Positions 24,583 to 35,012 of a stretch of DNA of 64,000 bases are shown here, piece by piece. The DNA lies in contig NZ_QOHO01000029.1 in assembly GCF_003432035.1 (NCBI RefSeq), positions 1-64,000 on the forward strand. The letters are read 5' to 3'. The position numbers and the translations under genes are program-made. A model generated the notes under the pieces. That model had not been told where the DNA came from and ran no database searches. It worked only from the letters and a program-made list of their open reading frames with translations. Origin of the DNA: Lacrimispora amygdalina (GTDB lineage Bacteria; Bacillota; Clostridia; Lachnospirales; Lachnospiraceae). How positions within the stretch are numbered: position 1 is the stretch's first letter; each line of letters opens with the position of its first letter.

Positions 24583-26628
24583 TTATGATGATATGGCTTT
24601 TATTGCTTCCTTTAATTCTTCCATACGTTCCACAGGCTTTAGACATGTTCCGTTTTTACAGAGATAAAACTGGCTTTTTACAAGGTCTACCGGATAGTCT
24701 TTTGTAAATGGGGCAATTTTAGAAAGCACCTCTTCATTTCCCGGAGTCTTGAAAATAATATCGATACCATTAAAAACCTCTCTTTTCAATGTGAGGAGCT
24801 GCCTCTCTATTCCCCGTTCCGGTGATACTGCAACCAGCTGCGCTGCAGGATAGAGAACTGTCTGAAAAGCCAGAAGTGAAAAGCTGTGGTTAGCAGGACT
24901 GACCCCTGCTTCTTTCCCCATCCATTTCAGCTGCTTCTTTAAAATTTCCTGCCACTTAACCTCTCCGGTTAAATGATATAGTTTACCAATCACATAAGCA
25001 GCTACGGAATTCCCTGATGGAAGGGCACCATCATAAAGCTCTTTGGGACGGCTGATGAGTTTTTCCCTGTCATGTGCATACATATAAAATCCTCCGTTTT
25101 TCTCATCGAAAAAAAGAAGAACCATTTTTTCACAGATACTGACTGCTTGTTCAAAGTATGATACCTCAAAGCATGCCTGATACATCTCTAATAGTCCAAA
25201 TGCATAAAATGCGTAATCATCCAGCTGTCCGTCATGCCCGGTTTCCCCATCTCTGTACCGGATGAAAAGTCTGCCTCCCCTGTTTGTCAGTTTCCTTTCA
25301 ATAAAAGCCTGGGCGTTGCGGGCCGACTGCAAATATGCCTCCTCCTCCAGGACCTGATATGCCTTTGACATTCCTGCAATCATCAGACCATTCCATGAAG
25401 TAAGGATCTTATCATCCTTGTGAAGAACGGTTCTTAGCTTACGATAATCATAAAGTATCTGACACAGCCTGCTTATTTTATCATCCTTTTTTTCATAGTC
25501 TTTATTATCTATGAGGTTTAAAATATTTTTTCCTTCAAAATTGCCGTCACTGGTAATTCCAAACCAATGGCAGAAATAGGGAGCGTCTTCCTTTAATACC
25601 TTTGTAATCTCATCTTTTTCAAAAACATAGAACTTTCCTTCCACCCCTTCGCTGTCTGCATCCTCTCCACAGTAAAACCCGCCGTCTTTGTCTGTGAGGG
25701 TTTCCATAATATAACCGAGAATTCCTCTTGCCGCCAACTGGTAAAATGATTCTTTTGTTAACTCATAAGCTTCAAGAAACGCGTAAGAAAGAAGTGCATT
25801 ATCATAAAGCATTTTTTCGAAATGGGGAACCAGCCATTTTTCATCGGTAGAATAACGGGAAAATCCGCCTCCGAGATGATCATAAATTCCACCCCGGTAC
25901 ATGTGTCTTAACGTTGATTCACATATGGTTTGGGCATTCTTATCCTGCTCATAAACAGAATGGCGAATCAGAAAAATAAGATTATGAGCCATGGGAAACT
26001 TGGGCGCTCTTCCAAAACCTCCCCATGTTTTATCATAGGAATTCATAAGCTGCCGGGCGGCAGAGAAAAACAGTTCTTTACCAGGATCAGAAGCACTGTT
26101 CTCACCATCATTCCTATCCTCATTTAAATACCGGGTAATCTCCTCTCCTGCCTGAAAAACTTTTTTCCTGTCATTTTTCCAAAGCCCGGTTATGGCATCT
26201 AAGACCTCGATCAGTCCGGTATTCCCCCATCTTGAATGCTTTGGTAAATAGGTTGCTGCGTAAAAAGGCTTCTGGTCCGGGGTCATAATGACTGTGAGGG
26301 GCCAGCCGCCTGATCCTGTGAGCGCCTGACAAACTGACATATAGACTGAGTCAATATCAGGGCGTTCCTCACGGTCTACTTTAATTGCCACGTAATTTTC
26401 ATTTAAAACATCCGCTGCCTCCTGGTCCTCGAAGGACTCATGAGCCATGACATGGCACCAGTGGCAGGTAGAATATCCAATTGATAAGAAGACCGGCTTC
26501 TCCTCTTTTTCCGCCTTTGAAAATGCTTCCTCACACCACGGATACCAGTTAACTGGGTTATATGCATGCTGCAGCAGATATGGACTTTTTTCGTTTATCA
26601 GCTTATTTGGTACAACCTCTGTTTTCAT
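24583..26628 (-). CDS. DUF255 thioredoxin-like / glycosidase-fold protein (YyaL, SSP411 family)
   Basis: A 681-aa conserved protein. Residues about 1-165 form the thioredoxin-like DUF255 domain: [20 protein letters not shown], then STCHWCHVM with the CxxC pair Cys55/Cys58, and [14 protein letters not shown]. The remainder resembles an alpha/alpha-toroid of the N-acylglucosamine 2-epimerase / six-hairpin glycosidase type ([58 protein letters not shown]). The biochemical role of the family is not settled; bacterial members are mostly annotated from the conserved CxxC. A weak AAGGTG lies before the ATG. Confidence 0.92.
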   Translation of the reverse strand: MKTEVVPNKLINEKSPYLLQHAYNPVNWYPWCEEAFSKAEKEEKPVFLSIGYSTCHWCHVMAHESFEDQEAADVLNENYVAIKVDREERPDIDSVYMSVCQALTGSGGWPLTVIMTPDQKPFYAATYLPKHSRWGNTGLIEVLDAITGLWKNDRKKVFQAGEEITRYLNEDRNDGENSASDPGKELFFSAARQLMNSYDKTWGGFGRAPKFPMAHNLIFLIRHSVYEQDKNAQTICESTLRHMYRGGIYDHLGGGFSRYSTDEKWLVPHFEKMLYDNALLSYAFLEAYELTKESFYQLAARGILGYIMETLTDKDGGFYCGEDADSEGVEGKFYVFEKDEITKVLKEDAPYFCHWFGITSDGNFEGKNILNLIDNKDYEKKDDKISRLCQILYDYRKLRTVLHKDDKILTSWNGLMIAGMSKAYQVLEEEAYLQSARNAQAFIERKLTNRGGRLFIRYRDGETGHDGQLDDYAFYAFGLLEMYQACFEVSYFEQAVSICEKMVLLFFDEKNGGFYMYAHDREKLISRPKELYDGALPSGNSVAAYVIGKLYHLTGEVKWQEILKKQLKWMGKEAGVSPANHSFSLLAFQTVLYPAAQLVAVSPERGIERQLLTLKREVFNGIDIIFKTPGNEEVLSKIAPFTKDYPVDLVKSQFYLCKNGTCLKPVERMEELKEAIKAISS

Positions 26629-26677
26629 AAAAACACCTTCTTTCTTTTTCTTTAGTATGCACGTTCTGTTTCCATTT

Positions 26678-28027
26678 CTATTCCGGCACTATCACTTCTT
26701 TCATTAAAAAAATCAGCGCAACAATATTGGGAACTGCCATTAAACCATTCCAGATATCAGAGAATTCCCAAACCGTTTCCAGTTTCGCCAGGCACCCCAC
26801 AAATACAGCGCACAAATAGAGAAAGGTATATATCTTTCCTCTTAAAACCCGCTGCATCAGATAAAAACGTCCCCGTTTTTTCAGGCTTTCTGCCAGATAC
26901 CCGGCAGCCTGCTTTCCCAGATAATACCAGGCAATAATGGTAGCAAATGCAAATACCAGCATGGAGCCTGACACCACATATTCTCCCAGACCGCCCAGGC
27001 GCCTGGAAAAGCTGTATGCCGTCAGGGCGGCTCCATCGTAGCCGGAGCCGCCTGCATCTCCTTCAGACATACACAGTATTACAAATGCAGTCATGGTACA
27101 AATTATAATCGTATCAAAGAACACTTCAAACATTGCCCACATTCCCTGTTTTTCCGGTGTGGTATTTTCTGCTGCCCCATGTAAAACCGCCATGCTTCCA
27201 AGACCTGCTTCATTGGAGAAAACTCCCCGGGATATACCGTATTGGAGACTCTTACTGATCCCGAAACCAGCAGCTCCTGAAAAAACGGATACAGGCCGAA
27301 ATGCATCCTGAAAAATAACATGAAAAATATATGGAATTTTATCATAACAGGACATAATAACAACCATGGAAAAAAGCATATAAATTCCGGATGCCAGAGG
27401 AATCAAGCGTTCGGATACAAAAGCAATCCGGCTGATGCCGCCCAAAACAACGAAAAGAACCAGACCGGTCAGAAGGATTCCGGCTAATGCAGTTGGAACC
27501 TGAAAGGAATAGTTAAGAGTATCCGCAATGGAGTTGGACTGGACCATACTTCCCATCCCAAGTGATACCATAATACAGAGAAAGCTGTAAATCATACCAA
27601 GGACCGGCAGTTTCAAACCTCTTTCCAGATAGACCATAGGTCCGCAGATCCATGCTCCGTTCTGATCCCGGTAGCGGTAACGGATACCCAGCATGGTCTC
27701 TGCATATCCTGTCATCATGCCGATCGCAGCAGACACCCACATCCAGAAGATGGCTCCGGGTCCCCCTGCTGTCAGCGCAGTTGCCACACCCACGATATTT
27801 CCAGTACCAATGGTCGCTGCAAGAGCGGTACAGGCGGTCTGAAATCTGGTCACATCTCCTTTGTCCCCGTCTTCGTCTTCCTGTATGCTCCCAATGGTCT
27901 GCTTCCACCAAAAGGTCAGTTTCCTGATTTGAAAAAAGCCTGTTTTTACCGTATAGATGATTCCGATCCCCAGAAACAGGATTAAAAGCCAGGGTCCCCA
28001 TACCAGTTCATGTATGTAATGAATCAT
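26678..28027 (-). CDS. sodium:alanine symporter (AgcS family)
   Basis: Sodium-coupled uptake of alanine or glycine across the cytoplasmic membrane. The 449-aa protein has about ten hydrophobic segments and the family motifs [18 protein letters not shown] near the N-terminus, [36 protein letters not shown] near 63-98, and [19 protein letters not shown] near 267-285. Length is typical. It stands alone; the next gene on the same strand follows after about 50 bases. Exact amino-acid preference cannot be read. Confidence 0.93.
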   Translation of the reverse strand: MIHYIHELVWGPWLLILFLGIGIIYTVKTGFFQIRKLTFWWKQTIGSIQEDEDGDKGDVTRFQTACTALAATIGTGNIVGVATALTAGGPGAIFWMWVSAAIGMMTGYAETMLGIRYRYRDQNGAWICGPMVYLERGLKLPVLGMIYSFLCIMVSLGMGSMVQSNSIADTLNYSFQVPTALAGILLTGLVLFVVLGGISRIAFVSERLIPLASGIYMLFSMVVIMSCYDKIPYIFHVIFQDAFRPVSVFSGAAGFGISKSLQYGISRGVFSNEAGLGSMAVLHGAAENTTPEKQGMWAMFEVFFDTIIICTMTAFVILCMSEGDAGGSGYDGAALTAYSFSRRLGGLGEYVVSGSMLVFAFATIIAWYYLGKQAAGYLAESLKKRGRFYLMQRVLRGKIYTFLYLCAVFVGCLAKLETVWEFSDIWNGLMAVPNIVALIFLMKEVIVPE

Positions 28028-28122
28028 TCCTTATGCTCCCTTATGTCCTTTTTATCACATATTCATTCTGGGAGGATTGTATGAAAATTTCCATTCATTT
28101 TTATACAAATTTCACTTTACTA

Positions 28123-28131
28123 TGGTATAAT
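28123..28131 (+). promoter_or_regulatory. extended -10 promoter of the phospholipase C-like gene
   Basis: TGG-TATAAT at 28123-28131, 43 bases before the ATG. The -35 region is poor, as often with extended -10 promoters. Confidence 0.5.
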
Positions 28132-28174
28132 CTTATTATGTGCCGAATTATATACAACAATACGAGGTGACAAT

Positions 28175-29158
28175 ATGCCCGGTTTTACTACCCACTACTT
28201 ATTAGGTGTCAAGGTTTATAACAATATGCCAAACTCTCCTTTAAAACGAATAATATCCAAATACCGCTGGCTTTATCAGCTGGGGCTTCAGGGTCCGGAT
28301 ATGTTTTTTTATAATATTCCCATACTTCGTCACAGAGATTACCGTAACGTTGGTTCCTATATGCATGAAAATCATGTGAACAGCTTTTTTGTTACCTGCT
28401 TAAACCACATCGCAGCCATTGAGTCCAGACAGCAGAGAGAGCAGGCCATTGCATACATGAGCGGTTACTTTTGCCATTATATCGGAGACTCTATCTGCCA
28501 CCCTTATGTATATGGAAGGATTGAGTACGATATTAAAAATTCCGGAAACTATTATCATGGGCTTCATGCCATGCTTGAGAATGATATTGATGCTCTCTTG
28601 TTAATGATATATAAGCAGAAAAAGCCATCCCAGTTTAATCAGGCTGCCACCATCTGCTTAAATGGTCAGGAGATGCAGTTTATCTCCGGTTTCCTGTCTG
28701 CCTGTATCAATGAAACATACTATCCCTTAAACTACCGTAATAATTATCAGGTCACTCCCCGTATGGTATCCCGTTCTATTCTGGCGATGCGCTTGGGCTG
28801 CCGGACGCTTGCCGATCCAAACAGCCGTAAGAAAAACAGCATCGAATTTGTGGAATCCTTATTCCTTAAAAATCCCGTTGCTTCACGGAAACTGGTTACC
28901 GATATGACTTCTGATCCTGTAATCACGTTTAATTTAAACCATGATACATGGTGCAATCCCTGGGACCGCAGACTTGCTTCGAAGGCATCATTTCCGGAGC
29001 TTTTTCATCAGTGCATGTCCAAATGCGGAAATGTATTTTTCCGGTTAAACGAGGAACTGGCTTCCCCGGTTCCTTTAAACAGTCTGGATCATAACAAACT
29101 GCTTCGTGAGCTGGGTAATTATTCCTATCACAGCGGTCTGGCTGTGGACAATGACTGA
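28175..29158 (+). CDS. zinc-dependent phospholipase C family protein
   Basis: A 327-aa protein of the family that includes clostridial alpha-toxin-type phospholipase C, but without a signal peptide. Candidate metal ligands are seen in GFTTHYLLG (His7), GPDMFFY (Asp), HENHVNSFF, GYFCHYIGDSICHPYVYG (His, Asp, His) and YYHGLHAMLENDIDALL (His, Glu, Asp), in the order expected for the trinuclear zinc site. Lack of an export signal suggests a cytoplasmic lipid-phosphate or other phosphoester hydrolase, not a toxin. GAGGTG precedes the ATG. Confidence 0.82.
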   Translation: MPGFTTHYLLGVKVYNNMPNSPLKRIISKYRWLYQLGLQGPDMFFYNIPILRHRDYRNVGSYMHENHVNSFFVTCLNHIAAIESRQQREQAIAYMSGYFCHYIGDSICHPYVYGRIEYDIKNSGNYYHGLHAMLENDIDALLLMIYKQKKPSQFNQAATICLNGQEMQFISGFLSACINETYYPLNYRNNYQVTPRMVSRSILAMRLGCRTLADPNSRKKNSIEFVESLFLKNPVASRKLVTDMTSDPVITFNLNHDTWCNPWDRRLASKASFPELFHQCMSKCGNVFFRLNEELASPVPLNSLDHNKLLRELGNYSYHSGLAVDND

Positions 29159-29170
29159 TTATTGTATTCT

Positions 29171-29228
29171 GTTAAAAAAAGCATGGATCGTAAAACGCCT
29201 GCCGCGTTCTGGTCCATGCTTTTTTAAC
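29171..29228. terminator. bidirectional terminator
   Basis: GTTAAAAAAA-GCATGGA (29171-29187) pairs with TCCATGC-TTTTTTAAC (29213-29228), with a smaller AACGC/GCGTT stem inside. It separates two convergent genes and has A and T runs on the proper sides for both. Confidence 0.85.
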
Positions 29229-29233
29229 AGCTT

Positions 29234-29836
29234 TTATTTGGAAGCCTGTGTCTGCTCCGCTTCTGTTTCCGTTTCCGTTTCGTCTGCTTCTTCTGTATCG
29301 TCAGCTGCCGTTGTTTCCATCACAACAGCACCTTCCTTCGGTACAATCTTTTCATCAGAACCTTTTGGAATATCCATATCCACCAGCCAGTACTGCTGTT
29401 CTTTCATTGTATAATCGGGCATTACAATCAGATGCAGGTCATAATTCTTAAAAAAGCCGCCATAAGAGGTCTCACTTGATCTCTCATAGGAAAAATCCTG
29501 ATCTGCCGCTACATCGTTCAAATAGCGCACTGCTGCATCCCCAAATGTTACTGCCTCTTCCGGAGTTGTACCTGCTTTTACAATTAATGTCAAATCAATA
29601 CTTTTCTTTTCCTGATCCACGCTGTAATTAACGCTGAGAGCCATGGGATAATCTTTATTATCCACAAACTCTTCATCCATATCATTTCCAATCTGAGTCC
29701 AGTCCAATACGATTCCCTGCTGTGTTTCAAAGACAGGTTCTGCAGGACCTCCGCCTGCGAGAATATGGCTCTGGGTACAGCCCGTTAACAGCATTGCTGA
29801 TACGGCACATATCATTAGCACTTTGTTCCTCATCAT
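29234..29836 (-). CDS. lipoprotein of unknown function
   Basis: A 200-aa exported lipoprotein: short basic start, hydrophobic stretch and lipobox MLLTGC (Cys near residue 20). The body contains no motif I recognise; the tail (last 35 residues) is very rich in Glu and Thr and probably unstructured. The start at 29836 (or the adjacent ATG at 29833) has AAGGAGGA just upstream; nine codons further upstream in the frame are excluded. Monocistronic, ending at a shared bidirectional terminator. Confidence 0.8.
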   Translation of the reverse strand: MMRNKVLMICAVSAMLLTGCTQSHILAGGGPAEPVFETQQGIVLDWTQIGNDMDEEFVDNKDYPMALSVNYSVDQEKKSIDLTLIVKAGTTPEEAVTFGDAAVRYLNDVAADQDFSYERSSETSYGGFFKNYDLHLIVMPDYTMKEQQYWLVDMDIPKGSDEKIVPKEGAVVMETTAADDTEEADETETETEAEQTQASK

Positions 29837-30045
29837 AATATCCTCCTTAATGAACATCACCATTATATCCGATCCAATGCTTTTTTTGTAGTGCTTTCAG
29901 CAAAAAGTCAGAAAAACTTCACAAATGCGTCAGACTTTTTTCTGGTATTAGTGGCTTGTTTTTCCTTAGATTCCATATAATTCACCAAAACTCCCCCTCC
30001 TTATGGTTCACCGCTTTTAAAGATATAAAATTATTTTATTCACCC

Positions 30046-30074
30046 TTGCATTTTTTTATAGTACGTGGTATCAT
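30046..30074 (+). promoter_or_regulatory. putative promoter of the BCCT carrier gene
   Basis: TTGCAT (30046-30051), 17-base spacer, TATCAT (30069-30074). Directly after it, GTTCAA (30075-30080) and TTGAAC (30103-30108) make an imperfect inverted repeat over the expected transcription start, a possible operator. Confidence 0.5.
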
Positions 30075-30125
30075 GTTCAATAATAAGTTATAAATATTAT
30101 TTTTGAACTATAAAGGAGCCGCGTC

Positions 30126-31649
30126 ATGAACCACAAAGAGAAAATATCGTTGATAAAAAAGCTGGATATTATGACTACCCTGGTACCGTTTGCAGGGATC
30201 GTGTTATTATGCATTCTGTTTCTTACATACCCCAAGGCCTCAGGAACCGTGCTGGCTTCCATACGGTCCTTTCTCGGAGATGAGCTGGGCAGCTACTACC
30301 TTATTATAGGACTATTCACATTTATCTGCTCCCTCTACATGGCTTTTTCCCGATATGGAGCAATCAGACTGGGAGACTGCGAAACACCTCAATATTCTAA
30401 TTTTAAATGGGGAGCCATGATGTTTACAGCAGGCCTGGCGGCTGACATCTTATTTTACTCTCTTTGTGAATGGCTGCTCTATGCAGGTGAACCGCACATA
30501 ACGGAATTAGGCTCTGTACAGGACTGGGCTTCCACCTACCCTCTGTTTCACTGGGGTCCCATCCCCTGGAGTTTCTATCTGGTTCTTGCTGTTGCCTTTG
30601 GTTTTATGCTTCATGTCAAGAAACGGACGAAACAGAAATATTCAGAAGCCTGCCGTCCAATCCTTGGTAAGCTGGTAGACGGACCTGCCGGAAAACTCAT
30701 TGATTTAATCGCTGTTTTCGCTTTGCTGGCAGGAACTGCCACCACATTTTCCCTGGCAACTCCACTCCTTTCCATGGCTGTCAGCAGGGTAACCGGACTG
30801 CCTGAATCCAGATTTTTAACCATAGCCATCCTGGTCATTATCTGCGCAGTATATACGTTTACCGTCTATTTTGGCATGAAGGGAGTTTCAAAGCTTGCTG
30901 ATTCCTGTACTTATTTATTCTTTGGACTTCTCCTTTACGTTCTCATCGGCGGAGGCCAGACGAGATATACCATTGAAACAGGAATCACCGCAATTGGAAA
31001 CCTGACACAGAACTTCATCGGTCTGTCCACATGGACTGATGCACTGCGCTCCTCATCCTTTCCCCAGAACTGGACGATCTTTTACTGGGCATACTGGATG
31101 GTATGGTGCGTAGCCACTCCGTTTTTCATTGGCACCATCAGCAAGGGACGGACAATCAAACAGACCGTTCTTGGCGGTTACTTCTTTGGGTTGTCAGGAA
31201 CCTTTACTTCCTTTATTATTTTAGGCAATTACAGCCTTGCTCTTCAGACTAAGGGGATTCTTGATGTTATGGGAATCTATCATGCAACACAGAACCTTTA
31301 TCAGACCATTATGGCAGTTTTAGTAACACTTCCATTTTATAAAATGGGTCTGGTGCTATTAGCCCTTACCATGATTGCTTTTTATGCCACATCCTTTGAT
31401 GCACTGACACTGGTTGCTGCTTCCTATTCCTATAAGGAACTGCCTGATCACGAAGAGCCCCATAAACATGTTAAACTGTTTTGGGCAATTCTACTGATGT
31501 TATTCCCCATTGCCCTGATTTTTTCAGAAAATTCAATGGCAAACTTACAGACTGTGTCCATCATCGCCGCATTTCCAATTGGCATTATCATACTTCTCAT
31601 CATATTAAGCTTCTTTCGGGATGCGAAAGAATATTTAAATCAGCCGTAA
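30126..31649 (+). CDS. BCCT family transporter (betaine/carnitine/choline type)
   Basis: Secondary carrier for a quaternary-amine compound, cytoplasmic membrane. The 507-aa protein has about twelve TM segments and the family core: GLAADILFYSLCEWLLY (the GMAxDxxFWxxAEP region, altered here), FHWGPIPWSFY, and FYWAYWMVWCVATPFFIGTISKGRTIKQ near 310-340, which is the BCCT signature. The tryptophan box differs from the classic WTxFYWxWWxxW by having Tyr and Met, so substrate range may be unusual. The N-terminus is short, and there is no long C-terminal osmosensor tail. Ends at a strong bidirectional terminator. Confidence 0.92.
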   Translation: MNHKEKISLIKKLDIMTTLVPFAGIVLLCILFLTYPKASGTVLASIRSFLGDELGSYYLIIGLFTFICSLYMAFSRYGAIRLGDCETPQYSNFKWGAMMFTAGLAADILFYSLCEWLLYAGEPHITELGSVQDWASTYPLFHWGPIPWSFYLVLAVAFGFMLHVKKRTKQKYSEACRPILGKLVDGPAGKLIDLIAVFALLAGTATTFSLATPLLSMAVSRVTGLPESRFLTIAILVIICAVYTFTVYFGMKGVSKLADSCTYLFFGLLLYVLIGGGQTRYTIETGITAIGNLTQNFIGLSTWTDALRSSSFPQNWTIFYWAYWMVWCVATPFFIGTISKGRTIKQTVLGGYFFGLSGTFTSFIILGNYSLALQTKGILDVMGIYHATQNLYQTIMAVLVTLPFYKMGLVLLALTMIAFYATSFDALTLVAASYSYKELPDHEEPHKHVKLFWAILLMLFPIALIFSENSMANLQTVSIIAAFPIGIIILLIILSFFRDAKEYLNQP

Positions 31650-31650
31650 A

Positions 31651-31687
31651 AAAAGGCTGCTGCAAAATATGCAGCAGCTGTTTTTTT
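31651..31687. terminator. bidirectional terminator between the BCCT carrier and licD
   Basis: GCTGCTGCA (31656-31664) pairs perfectly with TGCAGCAGC (31670-31678); an A run precedes it and seven T (31681-31687) follow, so it serves both convergent genes. Confidence 0.92.
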
Positions 31688-32527
31688 CTATTCAAAAATC
31701 TGAATTTCCGTACTGGAGTGAGTAGGGACCTGTTTCTCCTTTGGCGGAAGCTTTTTATAATCTCCGTAAATCCACGTAAGAACTTCATGCCAGCCCTTTG
31801 GTGCCATCAATCTGGTATCTTCAAACTCCAGATCTACCGTTTCCTCACACCACTCTTTCTTCAGCGTCACATACAAATAATCCGGCTGATAATTACTGTA
31901 GTAGCGCAGACCGCTTTTCCCCTTCCGGTCTTTTACAGCCGCCCAGTACTGAAGCTTTCTCAAGATACTCATGGGAATCAGCTTGCCGGCCAATGCCAGA
32001 ATTCCAACACATATCTTGTTTAACAGACTGTATTTACTTAAATCAACCTTATATCTGTGTCCCATGGAAAGGCCATATATTACCGTATGAAGCAGCAAAG
32101 TTATGGTAGATGCCACCCGGTTTTTAGGCAGCTCATCAATGGTAAACAAATCCACCCACAGATGATTTAATCTGCCTTCATAATATTTCATCTCAGCTGT
32201 ATCATCATGGGTTCTGCTTTTTTTATAGATAATTCTTGCTGTAAAATCATAAAATGCCTTCCCTCCCCGCAAATCCCCAGGTTCGAGAAGTTCCATATCT
32301 TCCGGAAGTTCCGACCTCACCACCCGTAAAAAGGCCTGGTAATTGGGACGGGTAAATGCCACATCTGCGTCATCATCCCATGGAATAAATCCTTTGTGCC
32401 TCACAGCGCCTAAAAGTGTCCCCGCATCCAGTAAATATTGAATCCGGTGCTTCCGGCAGATCCGGTCAATCTCTTTTAAAATCCGCAGATTTGCCTGATG
32501 CACCTTCGTCAAATCATACTCCTTCAT
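31688..32527 (-). CDS. LicD family protein (phosphocholine or phosphosugar transferase type)
   Basis: A 279-aa protein of the LicD nucleotidyltransferase-fold family, which places phosphocholine or similar phospho-substituents on surface glycans. Near residues 31-62 it carries LLDAGTLLGAVRHKGFIPWDDDADVAFTR, with the DDD metal-binding triad, and later YYEGRLNHLWVDLFTIDELP. No choline uptake or activation genes (licA, licB, licC) lie alongside, so the donor is uncertain. Last gene of the deoxysugar cluster, 36 bases after rfbH. Confidence 0.88.
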   Translation of the reverse strand: MKEYDLTKVHQANLRILKEIDRICRKHRIQYLLDAGTLLGAVRHKGFIPWDDDADVAFTRPNYQAFLRVVRSELPEDMELLEPGDLRGGKAFYDFTARIIYKKSRTHDDTAEMKYYEGRLNHLWVDLFTIDELPKNRVASTITLLLHTVIYGLSMGHRYKVDLSKYSLLNKICVGILALAGKLIPMSILRKLQYWAAVKDRKGKSGLRYYSNYQPDYLYVTLKKEWCEETVDLEFEDTRLMAPKGWHEVLTWIYGDYKKLPPKEKQVPTHSSTEIQIFE

Positions 32528-32563
32528 AATTCCTCCATTCTGACTGAATTAAGAAACAGGAGC

Positions 32564-33910
32564 CTAAGCCTGCTGGTTTAAGCCTTCCTTTATGGTTTTT
32601 GCCATATAGTCGATCATGTCATCTGTCATACCGGGATAAACTCCAATCCAGAACGTATCCTCCATAATCCGGTCTGTATTCTTTAGCTCACCTACAACCC
32701 GGTATCCGCTTCCTGATTCACGCATCTGGTTGAAGCATGGATGTCTGGTTAAATTTCCTGCAAAAAGCATTCTGGTCTGAACACCTTTTGATTCCACATA
32801 CTGTACCAGCTGATTTCTGTCAACTCCTTCTTTGCAGGTGATCAGAAAACCAAACCAGCTTGGTTTTGATCCCGGACAGGCTTCCGGAAGAATGAGCTTT
32901 TCCGCTGTATCCTTTAACGCCTCATAAAGGCGGCTGAAGTTATGGCGTCTGCGCTCAACAAAGGATGGGAACTTTTCAATCTGCGCACAGCCAATCGATG
33001 CCTGCATATCAGTTGCCTTTAAGTTATAGCCAAAATGGGAATAGACATATTTATGGTCATATCCAAGAGGAAGTTCTCCATACTGACGGTCAAACCGGTG
33101 GCCGCATAAATTGTCCGTCCCGGAAGGGCAGACGCAGTCCCGTCCCCAGTCACGGAAGGAACGGATAATCCGGTTTAACAGGGAATCGCTGGTGTAAACG
33201 GCACCTCCCTCTCCCATAGTCATGTGGTGAGGCGGATAAAAACTGGAGGTTCCAATATCTCCAATGGTTCCGGAGAAACGATCTTCTCCGTCTATGGTAT
33301 AAACCGTACCCAGCGCATCACAGTTATCTTCTACAAGCCATAAACCATATTTATCGCAGAACGCCTTTACTGCAGATAAATCGTATGGATTACCAAGAGT
33401 GTGGGCGATCATCACAGCTTTCGTCTTCTCTGAACGCGCTGCCTCCAGCATAGTCACATCAATGTTATACTGGGGAATTGTCACGTCAACAAATACCGGA
33501 ACTGCTCCATACTGTATCACAGGTGTTACAGTAGTGGGAAATCCGGCTGCTACCGTAATCACTTCATCGCCTCTTTTGATCTGACGCTCTTTTAAAAGAG
33601 GAGAAGTAAGCGCCATAAATGCCAGTAAATTGGCTGAGGATCCGGAATTGACCAGAGAACAGAACCTGACATTTAAATATTTGGCAAATTTTTTCTCAAA
33701 TTCATCGGTATAGCGTCCTGAAGTAAGCCAGAATTCCAGGGAGCTGTCTACCAGATTCACCATTTCCTTACTGTCATATACTCTTGATGCATAGGGTATT
33801 CTGTCTCCGTCCTCAAACGGTTTCTTCTGATTGTGATAGGTATCACAATATTCCTTTACAAGTGCCAGAATTTCTTCCCTGGCTTCTTTTTCTGTTTTTT
33901 TATCTATCAT
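32564..33910 (-). CDS. rfbH: CDP-4-keto-6-deoxy-D-glucose 3-dehydrase (E1, RfbH type)
   Basis: PMP and iron-sulfur dependent enzyme that removes the C3 hydroxyl of CDP-4-keto-6-deoxyglucose. The 448-aa protein has an aspartate-aminotransferase fold in which the usual Schiff-base lysine is replaced by histidine: SFYPPHHMTMGEGG near residues 223-236. Cysteines for the [2Fe-2S] cluster are clustered in RDWGRDCVCPSGTDNLCGH near 262-280. Both features identify E1 and not an ordinary sugar aminotransferase. Its partner flavin/iron-sulfur reductase (E3) is not encoded nearby. Follows rfbG after 21 bases. Confidence 0.93.
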   Translation of the reverse strand: MIDKKTEKEAREEILALVKEYCDTYHNQKKPFEDGDRIPYASRVYDSKEMVNLVDSSLEFWLTSGRYTDEFEKKFAKYLNVRFCSLVNSGSSANLLAFMALTSPLLKERQIKRGDEVITVAAGFPTTVTPVIQYGAVPVFVDVTIPQYNIDVTMLEAARSEKTKAVMIAHTLGNPYDLSAVKAFCDKYGLWLVEDNCDALGTVYTIDGEDRFSGTIGDIGTSSFYPPHHMTMGEGGAVYTSDSLLNRIIRSFRDWGRDCVCPSGTDNLCGHRFDRQYGELPLGYDHKYVYSHFGYNLKATDMQASIGCAQIEKFPSFVERRRHNFSRLYEALKDTAEKLILPEACPGSKPSWFGFLITCKEGVDRNQLVQYVESKGVQTRMLFAGNLTRHPCFNQMRESGSGYRVVGELKNTDRIMEDTFWIGVYPGMTDDMIDYMAKTIKEGLNQQA

Positions 33911-33931
33911 AAAATTATTTCCTCTCTTGTT

Positions 33932-35011
33932 CTATTGGTTAAAAAATTCGCCGATCTGACGGTCCATCACCGTTATCATATCTGCTCCGGCCAGATAATC
34001 TCTGGTCCATTCCACGGTCTTTTGAACGGCCTCCTTCACCCCGTATCTGGGCGCCCAGCCAAAGACCTTCTTTACTTTTGAGCAGTCCAGCTTTAAAAAG
34101 TTGGCCTCATGAGGACCTTCATCCGGTTGTGCAGACCATGTAATCCCCTCGCCCCATGCTTCACAGAACAAATCGGCTAACTCTCCGGTTGTGACACAAT
34201 CCTTATCGTCAGGGCCAACATTATAGTATCCCTGGTAAGAGGGGTCTTCATACTGCTTCATGGCAATTGTCATATAAACAGCAAGCGGCTCCAATACATG
34301 CTGGTAAGGTCTTGTGGAATAGGGATTTCTCAATACGATTTCCTGCTTTTTCATGGCAGACCGGATACAGTCCGGAATAATTCTGTCATTGGCAAAATCC
34401 CCTCCGCCTATGACGTTGCCTGCCCTTGAGGTAGAGATTGCCGTATTCCTTCCGGAAAAAAAGGACTTAGCATAGCTATGGGTCACAAGCTCGGAACAGG
34501 ACTTGCTGTTGGAATAAGGATCATAGCCATCTAAGGGATCACATTCCCGGTATCCGTATTCCCACTCCTTATTCTCATACACCTTATCCGTAGTTACATT
34601 AAGAAAAGACCGGACCGTCTCAGTGAGGCGAACACATTCTAAAATATTGACCGTGCCCATCACATTGGTCTCATAGGTGTAAACCGGATCTTTATAGGAA
34701 TCTCTTACAATAGGCTGTGCTGCTAAATGGAATACAATTTCCGGTTTTTCCATTTGAAAAACAGTTTTTAAATGGGCAAGATCCCTGATATCCCCAATTA
34801 CTGAATTCATCTGCCCGGATATATCTGCCACCTCGAACAGAGCAGGATCAGTTGGTGATTTCATAGAGTACCCCGTCACCTTAGCACCTGCTTTTATCAG
34901 CATACGGCTGAGCCATGCTCCTTTAAAACCGGTATGCCCGGTAAGAAGTACTCTCTTTCCTTTATAAAACTCAGAAAATTCCTTCCAGCAGTCATTTGTT
35001 TTATTCGTCAT
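33932..35011 (-). CDS. rfbG: CDP-glucose 4,6-dehydratase
   Basis: NAD-dependent short-chain dehydrogenase converting CDP-glucose to CDP-4-keto-6-deoxyglucose. The 359-aa protein has the Rossmann glycine motif TGHTGFKGAWL near residues 19-29, VFHLAAQPIVRDSYKDPVYTYETNVMGT, and the active-site YDPYSNSK (Tyr-x-x-x-Lys) near 160. Lies one base after rfbF and 21 bases before rfbH, all on one transcript. Confidence 0.95.
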   Translation of the reverse strand: MTNKTNDCWKEFSEFYKGKRVLLTGHTGFKGAWLSRMLIKAGAKVTGYSMKSPTDPALFEVADISGQMNSVIGDIRDLAHLKTVFQMEKPEIVFHLAAQPIVRDSYKDPVYTYETNVMGTVNILECVRLTETVRSFLNVTTDKVYENKEWEYGYRECDPLDGYDPYSNSKSCSELVTHSYAKSFFSGRNTAISTSRAGNVIGGGDFANDRIIPDCIRSAMKKQEIVLRNPYSTRPYQHVLEPLAVYMTIAMKQYEDPSYQGYYNVGPDDKDCVTTGELADLFCEAWGEGITWSAQPDEGPHEANFLKLDCSKVKKVFGWAPRYGVKEAVQKTVEWTRDYLAGADMITVMDRQIGEFFNQ

Positions 35012-35012
35012 A

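Noticed and set aside
28175-29158. Secreted alpha-toxin-like phospholipase C
   Set aside because: The metal-ligand pattern fits the family but there is no signal peptide and no membrane-binding C2-like domain, so a toxin role is not supported.
31481-32023. 180-codon plus-strand frame spanning the BCCT-licD junction
   Set aside because: It crosses a strong bidirectional terminator and overlaps two well-supported genes.
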